From Drosophila miranda (taxonomy: Eukaryota; Arthropoda; Insecta; Diptera; Drosophilidae): a DNA stretch of 64,000 nucleotides. The notes beneath the pieces were generated by a model. The model saw nothing but the letters and a program-made list of their open reading frames with translations. It was not told the origin of the DNA and did not search any database. Position 1 is the stretch's first letter. Each line of letters opens with the position of its first letter. Location: assembly GCF_003369915.1 (NCBI RefSeq), contig NW_022881614.1, positions 5,973,001 to 6,037,000 on the forward strand. Direction: 5' to 3'. Positions 57,692-64,000 of the stretch are shown piece by piece. The translations under genes were made by a program, and so were the position numbers.

Positions 57692-58605
57692 TAGTACATA
57701 TCTGAATGCACCGTTTGTCGCACGACCAAGAGTCCGAATATGATTCTTAGACCTCCTATGGGTAAACCATTCACTTCGGATAGGCCGTTTCAGAAATTAT
57801 ACATAGATCTCTTAGGACCATACCCACGCACGAAAAAGGGAAACATAGGATTGCTCATAGTTGTCGATCACAATACCAAGTTCCATTTTCTGTGTCCCCT
57901 GAAGAAATTTACAGCCCCAAAGATCTGTGAATATCTGGAAGGGTCTCTCTTTTATACATTTGGGGTGCCAGAAGTCATCTTGTCAGACAAATGATCCCAA
58001 TTTAAATCTAGCTACTTTCAGGCATTTTTAAATAGCTTCGGTATAACACAAAAATGCACAGCCATTTATTCACCGCAAGCGAATGCCAGCGAGCGACTGA
58101 ACAGATCCGTGATAGCTGCGATACGAGCTTATATCCGTAACGAACATTCCAATTGGGACTGTAATCATTGAGATCTACCTTGCATAGGAGTACATGGTAT
58201 TCTCCATATTTTCTAGCATTTGGTCAAAACATGATGTTGAATGGAAAGGATTACGCACTCTTGCGTAAACTAGACCTTTTGAACGACGATACTAGAATAG
58301 AGAACCCAGATTCCTTGCAGCTAATCCGGCAACAGGCTATAGCGAATGTCAAAAAGGCACACGAAGAAAATTCGCGTAGATACAATTTACGCTGCCGTGA
58401 TACACAATTAAAGATTGGAGATTTGGTATATGCTAGAAATTTCACACAAAGTAGTGCTGTAAAAAAGTTTAGTTCTAAACTAGCCCCTGTGTTCATTCCC
58501 GCTCAGGTAATTAAAAAGCGAAGTCCGTACTATTACGAATTGGTCGATGAGAACAAGAAATATCTCGGCGTGTATCATCTGAAAGACATTCAGATCAGGA
58601 AATAA
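57692..58605 (+). pseudogene. pol: Element B integrase, 3' part of pol, broken
   Basis: Starts within the zinc finger (ECTVCRTTKSPN), then the core: YIDLLGPYPRTKKGNIG (first Asp), VILSDK (second Asp), SPQANASERLNRS (Glu region). The C-terminus runs to HLKDIQIRK. A TGA at 57992-57994 follows the second Asp codon, and a frameshift/stop lies near 58160-58168. It is the closest relative in the window of the element A integrase and shows what that copy has lost. Confidence 0.82.
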
Positions 58606-58678
58606 TCTCTCCTAATCAGGTTCTTCAGATAATTATTCGTCGAGCAGGTCTTGTATAAATATCTGTGGTGTAGTAGCC

Positions 58679-59499
58679 AGCACAAAAATATAGGGAATTG
58701 GTTATCTTCTTTCGTCTCGGGAGACCCCCTAGTGATCTTTCAAATGATCAAGCTTTAGCCGCTCTTAAGGTTGGATCAAAGCTTTAGCCGCTCTTAAGTC
58801 CGAACGCCCACGCACACATGCAAGCGACGGACAGTGGGAAGCATAGACGGCAATCGTACGATTGCACAGTTAAGCTATTCTGTGCATTAGACGATCGTCT
58901 AATGCTGCTCGAATGTTCTAGATCATACGATTGCACAGTTAGTAAAAAGCTCAAAAGCTCTGCTGCAAAGGCTACTCAGTTCATCGTCTATTACTGCTTT
59001 GAACAAAAGAAGAAAGTTGATCGATCTGTAAAGACGTGATAATTCCCGAATGCGAGCAACATACACAGTGCACACATATATATATGTATAGTGCTGTCCG
59101 GAAAATATATATATTTCCACATATATATGCTGGGAGCATATAATTACAAGTGCCGTACAGTCCAGTGGTCAGTGAATAAGAAGAATTTAGTGCAGATATA
59201 TTTGGGGAAAAAGGTATGTTTTCATATTAATGCCGTGAACGTGCTGACATAACCTATGTTGCAGGGAATTGTACCTAAGCTGCCCCATCGCGGTATAGTC
59301 TCGAGAAGATTACCCTTGGAGCTGGCTTAGGCGTACAGTTGTCGAGGTCTCTCCAACTCCAACCATAATTCATCTTTTCTGGATCTTATATTACCACCGA
59401 GTTCGGAATCTCCAAAGATCCAAGTGAACCAGATGAGCCTCAATCGCCAAGAATATTTAGCGCTGCTCAGTCATAAATAACTAAATATAGGCTTGGCGG
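58679..59499 (+). repeat. Element B 3' LTR
   Basis: Matches the 5' LTR with few substitutions (GGGAGACC for TGGGACC, CTATTC for CTATGC) and an extra ATGTAT in the TA run. Confidence 0.87.
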
Positions 59500-60119
59500 C
59501 ACCATCGCACCTGTTGACCTCAACAAACTTCAGGCGGGCAAGAGTCTACAAAGCAGCCGCACGGGATCGAGTTTTGTCCAATTTACATTTAATTCATTAT
59601 CAAGTTCCAACGCATAACACCAGCAGTTTAACGTAATGTAACTGAATCTTTATTAACACCCCTCTTTGATGTTACGCGCGTACATATCTACATACATATG
59701 TGCATATGCACTCTAAATTGTCTTTCGTTTGTTACTTTTTGGTTCAATTTTCGCGATAGAGCATAACAATTAAATTTCTGTCTGTATTATGAAAACCAAA
59801 ACAACTGGCTGATGACTATGCGACGGTGTTTGTAGCGTAATTGTATTGTATGCATTATATATTTATGATTTTCCATATTTTAAACAGCTGCGGTCAACAT
59901 CTACGACATCATTGGGCCCAACGATCAGCGTAAGACAATAACGCCGGAGTGAGTAATTATGTACAGCGAAAAGTAGTTTGGTCAAAAGAGCCATTGGCTT
60001 GAAAGTGTAGATATGCATACAACGTTTAATGATTCAAACCCGTCTGCTCAGTGTACCCCAGTCTGATCTAGCTTTTGTTTACGATTTCGATTCTTATTCT
60101 CTCGTTTTTATATATATAT
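59500..60119 (+). other. Short unique stretch with possible host exon(s)
   Basis: The best candidate exon is 59888-59948: TTTTAAACAG acceptor, 61 bases readable as AVNIYDIIGPNDQRKTITPE, donor GTGAGT. Just after the LTR a second readable stretch (59502-59615, TIAPVDLNKLQAGKSLQSSR) may be another exon cut by element B. Both are on the plus strand. Gene not recognised. A TATATATATA run (60111-60120) is the errantivirus insertion site. Confidence 0.4.
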
Positions 60120-60798
60120 AATTAAATATGCGACACTTCAGTTTACGTTTTAAAAAAGGTTTTATTGTTTACTTAAACTTTAGCGTACACAGATTAGTTA
60201 TTTCCCCGACGATGACTGAGGTCTGAAGTCTTAAACGGAATTAACTTTGGTTGAATTCTCCGACGGTGTCGCGATTGACGTTTGTCTTGAACAGAACTGA
60301 GTTGGCTTCTTAGATGCAGACTATTATATTATGATGCTCGGTTTGGGATTCGGATTTGGATTCGGAGGCGTTGGCTTCGACTTCGGCTTCGGAGATGGAG
60401 TACGTGACTCGATCGATATGTGGGAAAGGCGGCTTTTGATGAAAGGCTTCCGCTGCGTATGATCGGTGTTGCATTACTTGGGGGTGGCTGAGAATAGGGC
60501 CTCTGATTGGTCAGCTAGGATGGTGTGATTCTTGAGAATCGATTCGTAATTGATCTCTGAAGAGTGGCGTGATTCTGGTGCGGCTGGATTCTAGGGCGGC
60601 ATCTATTGTTTTATGTTCAACTTCCAGTTTAGGGTGTTTGTTTACATTGCCTGCAATCGGCTGCGCGTGGTCCATTTCGAGCGTGAGATTGTTTATGAGG
60701 GTTCGAAGCTGAGGGTGTCGTATTGTTTATAGTATTGTGGGTGCAGGGTAATAGACATAGACAAGGGTATGCGGAGCATGGACTATAGATATGTCACT
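60120..60798 (-). repeat. Errantivirus 3' LTR
   Basis: Minus-strand start AGTGACATATCTATAG at 60798, after a purine run (60799-60806); end near 60120 at TTTAATT/ATAT. Contains a GGATTCGG/TTTGG-type imperfect repeat (about 60335-60395) and an AATAAA on the minus strand (60161-60166). Confidence 0.75.
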
Positions 60799-60825
60799 CC
60801 CCCATTGTTAGATTTAAGCCTGTCC

Positions 60826-62349
60826 TCAGGCGATTATCCTTGGATATAGTTCGGGTGCGTCTAAAACTGTGCCTGCTGGGGATTCCTCGTCTTCGTCTGA
60901 AGGTGTTTCTATGTGCGGGTCGGTTTTAGGCTTATTGCTTTTACTTAGATTAAACAATTTGTAGCTTAATCCTATTATGATTATGACAAATAGTAGTATT
61001 AAGCTTACATGTAATACATTATTTAATCGCGTATTTTCTATTACGATTTCTTTGGTTTGCAAATAAGACAATGGTTTAATTTTTGTTACGTTATTGTTGA
61101 TGTAGATGCTTTGTGCAAATTCTGGTATGGAGTTGGATATTAAGAATTCGTTTAACTGTACACTGCAATTATGTATTTTTATTAATGCGTTACCTTCTAC
61201 TTTTATTTCTTGGTTTAGGCAATCTTGGTTTAATATGGTTTTTGGTAATTTCCAAGTTAACAATATGTTGGGTTCTATGAAACTTATTTGAAAGTTTTGG
61301 TGTGCTTTGGTGTATGGACATTTTGTTTCTACTTGTTTGACTATTCCTGAAATACATTCGTCATTTATTTTTCGTTTTGATTCTTTTTCATATACCTCGT
61401 TTTCTAGAACGTAATAATTGTTTTGCGTTAGGTCAGTGAGGATGTTATTATCTTCATCTGGATATGGGACAATTTTAAGTATAGGAATATTTCTGATCTC
61501 TCGTGGGATGTTGGAAATTATTAGTATTTCGTTAGTGTCTGTTTTCAACCAGGTAAATGTTTTGATATTTAATAATTTCTCTGAATCGATGTGTTTCAGG
61601 TAATCCTGCCTCAATAATTTTGGATTAAAGATCCCTAATCTTGTTAGCTGCATGCCTAATTCAATATCCTCTATGTACTCTGTAAAATGTTGAAGGTTAA
61701 ATATTAATATCTCTAGTTGCTTATTTCTATCATTATCCTTGCTTAATTTATTGACAACTTCTATGCCAGAATTTACTGCTTGGATTACTAAGTTTAATTC
61801 GTTAGCTTGAACACTGTGGCTAGCCAGATTGTTTATTTTCCCTTCTAATTCGACTTTATCATCTTGATCTAATGTTCCAAATAGATATTTATATACTGTG
61901 CCTACTGCATTTATAAGGCCTCTTTTGTTTCTTTTGGCTATTTTGATGCCGTTGAATTCACGTTGCAATTTCTCGACTAAATATTGAACTTGGATTTCGT
62001 TATTAAATTGGGTTGCCTGTTCTAGTAAACTCTGATATGTTTCATCTGTTCTTGTTATATTAATTGTTAGATAATGGTATTCATAATTAATGGGTATGTT
62101 AATGGTATTTGTTTTGAATATGAGATATCCATTCCTTGAGTTGATGGGATCTATCTCTATATTCTGTCCGGAAGACTGTAGGACGGTGAACATTAGTAAG
62201 ATTATAATATTAATCATGTTGTAGCTCCGGATTCCCAGTACTTTCTTCGGGTACTCTACAATTATCGTATTTACTTTTATTAGATTTTTTCTTTCTTTTG
62301 AATTTCGTTTTATAGTGGGTGATTTTCCTCCCTCTATTTTTCTCTTCAA
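60826..62349 (-). CDS. env: Errantivirus envelope glycoprotein (Env), uninterrupted
   Basis: An open frame of 507 codons. It opens without an ATG; the first Met in a suitable place is residue 45 (ATG 62217), followed by a hydrophobic signal-like segment, which fits errantivirus env being made from a spliced RNA. A furin-type site RNKR lies at residues 140-143, followed by a hydrophobic, fusion-peptide-like stretch of the insect F-protein type. Several N-x-S/T sites are present. A membrane segment lies at about residues 440-462, with a cytoplasmic tail of about 45 residues. No stop or frameshift seen. The role is that of a class of fusion glycoproteins acquired from insect DNA viruses; activity of this copy is unknown. 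Confidence 0.85.
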   Translation of the reverse strand: MKRKIEGGKSPTIKRNSKERKNLIKVNTIIVEYPKKVLGIRSYNMINIIILLMFTVLQSSGQNIEIDPINSRNGYLIFKTNTINIPINYEYHYLTINITRTDETYQSLLEQATQFNNEIQVQYLVEKLQREFNGIKIAKRNKRGLINAVGTVYKYLFGTLDQDDKVELEGKINNLASHSVQANELNLVIQAVNSGIEVVNKLSKDNDRNKQLEILIFNLQHFTEYIEDIELGMQLTRLGIFNPKLLRQDYLKHIDSEKLLNIKTFTWLKTDTNEILIISNIPREIRNIPILKIVPYPDEDNNILTDLTQNNYYVLENEVYEKESKRKINDECISGIVKQVETKCPYTKAHQNFQISFIEPNILLTWKLPKTILNQDCLNQEIKVEGNALIKIHNCSVQLNEFLISNSIPEFAQSIYINNNVTKIKPLSYLQTKEIVIENTRLNNVLHVSLILLFVIIIIGLSYKLFNLSKSNKPKTDPHIETPSDEDEESPAGTVLDAPELYPRIIA

Positions 62350-62369
62350 AGTGCTTTTCGTCTACCTGC

Positions 62370-64000
62370 CTAATTTCCCGTTCTTTTGTACGGGTTGGTT
62401 GTTTTTGTTTTAACTAGGGGTGCATTCTTGAAGCGTGTGTCTACTTCAAAGTCGATTCTATCGTTATTCAAATGATTGATCTTCCTAACTTTATTCAGTT
62501 GAGTGTTATAATCTGGTAGTCCGGCGTACAGGAAGATATCAGCTGGGGATCTTTTTGTAGTATTATGAACCGTTTTATGGTTATAAGTGTATAGAATTAA
62601 CTCGAATTTTGTGAGCTTGTTTTCTATGTTATCCTCACTTGAAATGATTCTTAATTTTTCATTGATCGTTTTATGTAGTCGTTCTACATCAGAAACTCTG
62701 TTTTTACTGGTGGTGATTTCGATTTTCACGTTTTCCGCATTCAACCATGCTTGCAATGCTGCGCACATAAAGGCTGAATCTTTGTCGGCTTTAATTCCCT
62801 GTGGCTTGCCCATTTCGTTAAAGACTTTTATGATGGCTCTCTTGGTTTCTAACCAGTCACGACTCTTAACTTCTACAAGGGTAGCGAATTTAGAATATAC
62901 ATCAATGCATGATAGGAATTGTTGATTGCCTACCAAATAGAAATCCATGACATACTTTTCTCTGATATTTTGTATTTCAGGGGTGATTTCGAAGGTTAGA
63001 TTGTTGTTACGATGCTCAGTTTTAGCAACGTTGCACGTAGTACACTCATTGATAATATTTTGGATTAACTTTTGATAATCGGGGTAGTAGAATTTTCCTT
63101 TAAACCAATTAGTGGTCTTTTCGATACCTGGGTGAAGTAGCTCTTTATGATTCTTCAATATTTGTTCTTTGAATTCGGAGTAGTTGGGAGTATTTATGAG
63201 TTTGGTACTGGATTTAATCAGTTTAGTGAAGTGATTTGGACTGATTATCTCCAGGAATGCCCTTTGGAACAGTGGGAAGTCTACTTCGTTATGGAAATAT
63301 AGTGCACTCTTTTTGGTACACACATATTCCTTTATTATATCTTTTGCTAATGATTCTGTCATTTCGGTATATGTGATTTTTATCAGTATCTTGTGGAAAT
63401 AGTGGGATGTTACTACCTTATCCTCATTACCTTTAATCAGTTCTATTTGCCTATTAAAGTAATTGATTGGTCTCTCTGTAAGTGGAATATAATTTGTATT
63501 ATCTTCTTGCGCGCTATGGACCGTTGCACAATCACTATTAATGGTTTCCCCGAGACGGTTTTCGTTAATCTTTACTCTTGATAGAGCATAGGCTACATGG
63601 TTCTCCTTTCCGGGTAAATATTTTATTTTGAAGTCAAATTCATTTAATTTGATCTTCCATCGTTGTAGCTTCATATTTGGTTCCTTGAGGTTATTCAACC
63701 AAATCAAGGGCTTGTGATCACTTAATATCTCAAACGTTCTACCAAACAGGTATGATCTGAAATACTTAGTTGCGCAAACTATAGCTAGTAATTCCTTTTC
63801 TATTGCTGAATAATTGATTTCGTGTTCGTTTAAGGTTCTACTTGCATAGCAGATTGGTTTGTGGTCTTGCGACAACACTGCTCCTAATGCAATGTTACTT
63901 GCATCGGTTGTTACCGTGAACATTTTGTTGAAATCTGGGAATGCGAGGATAGGGTCTGAGGTGATAAGTACTTTCAATTTTTCGAAGGCCTCGACGTATT
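62370..64000 (-). CDS. pol: Errantivirus pol, RNase H and integrase (partial, runs off the window)
   Basis: Open from the window edge to the stop at 62370. RNase H region: FTVTTDASNIALGAVLSQ, YSAIEKELLAIV, LSDHKPLIWL. Integrase: zinc finger with HPGIEKT and CTTCNVAK, core Asp at YVMDFYLV, second Asp in KADKDSAF, Glu region VSDVERLHKTINEKL. No stop or frameshift. RT and protease lie outside the window. The env frame begins 20 bases after its stop. Confidence 0.88.
   Translation of the reverse strand, partial: YVEAFEKLKVLITSDPILAFPDFNKMFTVTTDASNIALGAVLSQDHKPICYASRTLNEHEINYSAIEKELLAIVCATKYFRSYLFGRTFEILSDHKPLIWLNNLKEPNMKLQRWKIKLNEFDFKIKYLPGKENHVAYALSRVKINENRLGETINSDCATVHSAQEDNTNYIPLTERPINYFNRQIELIKGNEDKVVTSHYFHKILIKITYTEMTESLAKDIIKEYVCTKKSALYFHNEVDFPLFQRAFLEIISPNHFTKLIKSSTKLINTPNYSEFKEQILKNHKELLHPGIEKTTNWFKGKFYYPDYQKLIQNIINECTTCNVAKTEHRNNNLTFEITPEIQNIREKYVMDFYLVGNQQFLSCIDVYSKFATLVEVKSRDWLETKRAIIKVFNEMGKPQGIKADKDSAFMCAALQAWLNAENVKIEITTSKNRVSDVERLHKTINEKLRIISSEDNIENKLTKFELILYTYNHKTVHNTTKRSPADIFLYAGLPDYNTQLNKVRKINHLNNDRIDFEVDTRFKNAPLVKTKTTNPYKRTGN

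Larger units (their letters stand above)
56838..59499 (+). mobile_element. Ty3/gypsy element B: two LTRs around an integrase remnant
   Basis: Two near-identical LTRs of about 825 bp flank 1.0 kb that starts inside integrase; gag, protease and RT are deleted. The 5' flank is array-element pol and the 3' flank is unrelated sequence. I see no target duplication (TGAGT versus CACCA), so the copy is rearranged or a deletion product. Confidence 0.8.
60120..64000 (-). mobile_element. Errantivirus (17.6/297/tom type), 3' part, minus strand
   Basis: Order on the minus strand: pol (RNase H, integrase), env, polypurine tract, LTR. The LTR starts AGTGACAT and ends in AATT at a TATATA site, as in the 17.6/297 group. 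The element continues beyond the window. Confidence 0.88.

Noticed and set aside
1..64000. tRNA, rRNA or bacterial-type operons
   Set aside because: No cloverleaf, rRNA stretch or ribosome-binding/operon pattern noticed; introns and TE types are those of an insect.

Overview
The window looks like a transposon-saturated, degenerating stretch of a Drosophila genome. Supporting signs are fly-type short introns (58-78 bp), a bilbo/Trim-like LOA retrotransposon, DINE-1 (INE-1/mini-me) Helitron-type elements, BEL and Ty3 elements, and an errantivirus with env. The two host genes that can be followed, on the minus strand at 17.6-24.2 kb, both carry frame-breaking lesions. Together with the amplification downstream this resembles non-recombining chromatin, such as an obscura-group neo-Y; that placement is inference, not seen.

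Layout. 1-10.5 kb: a Ty3/gypsy-type element whose pol is split by a nested, internally deleted BEL/Pao element (1091-6191, target duplication GGCCA); its 3' LTR starts at 8591. 10.5-12.0 kb: remnant of a PIF/Harbinger transposon, with a broken intron-containing transposase and part of its convergent companion gene. 12.2-17.2 kb: a LOA-clade non-LTR element with a broken ORF2. 17.6-21.3 kb: a five-exon focadhesin-like host gene with a nonsense codon, a frameshift and a 7-bp tandem duplication. 22.4-24.2 kb: exons of a glycine-rich, probably secreted host protein with a frameshift.

25.06-55.54 kb: the main feature, six head-to-tail copies of a unit of about 5.1 kb. Each unit holds (i) a (GA)n tract, (ii) a small host gene with a signal-peptide-like leader, introns and a poly(A) signal, (iii) leader/LTR sequence of a Ty3 element, (iv) a DINE-1 of about 1.07 kb with a GGAC/AGAC minisatellite, and (v) the 5' two thirds of that element's gag. 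Five gag copies are cut at the same place and fused to the next (GA)n tract. Only the sixth runs on into zinc knuckles, a -1 frameshift site and protease. The arrangement suggests one duplication joint followed by unequal exchange, with later indels and a probable conversion tract distinguishing the copies.

56.8-59.5 kb: a second Ty3-type element reduced to two LTRs around an integrase fragment. 59.5-60.1 kb: short plus-strand sequence with a possible host exon. 60.12-64.0 kb: the 3' part of an errantivirus on the minus strand (LTR, uninterrupted env, 3' part of pol), which runs off the window. I saw no tRNA, rRNA or CRISPR. Family names are from recognised motifs only; no database search was possible.
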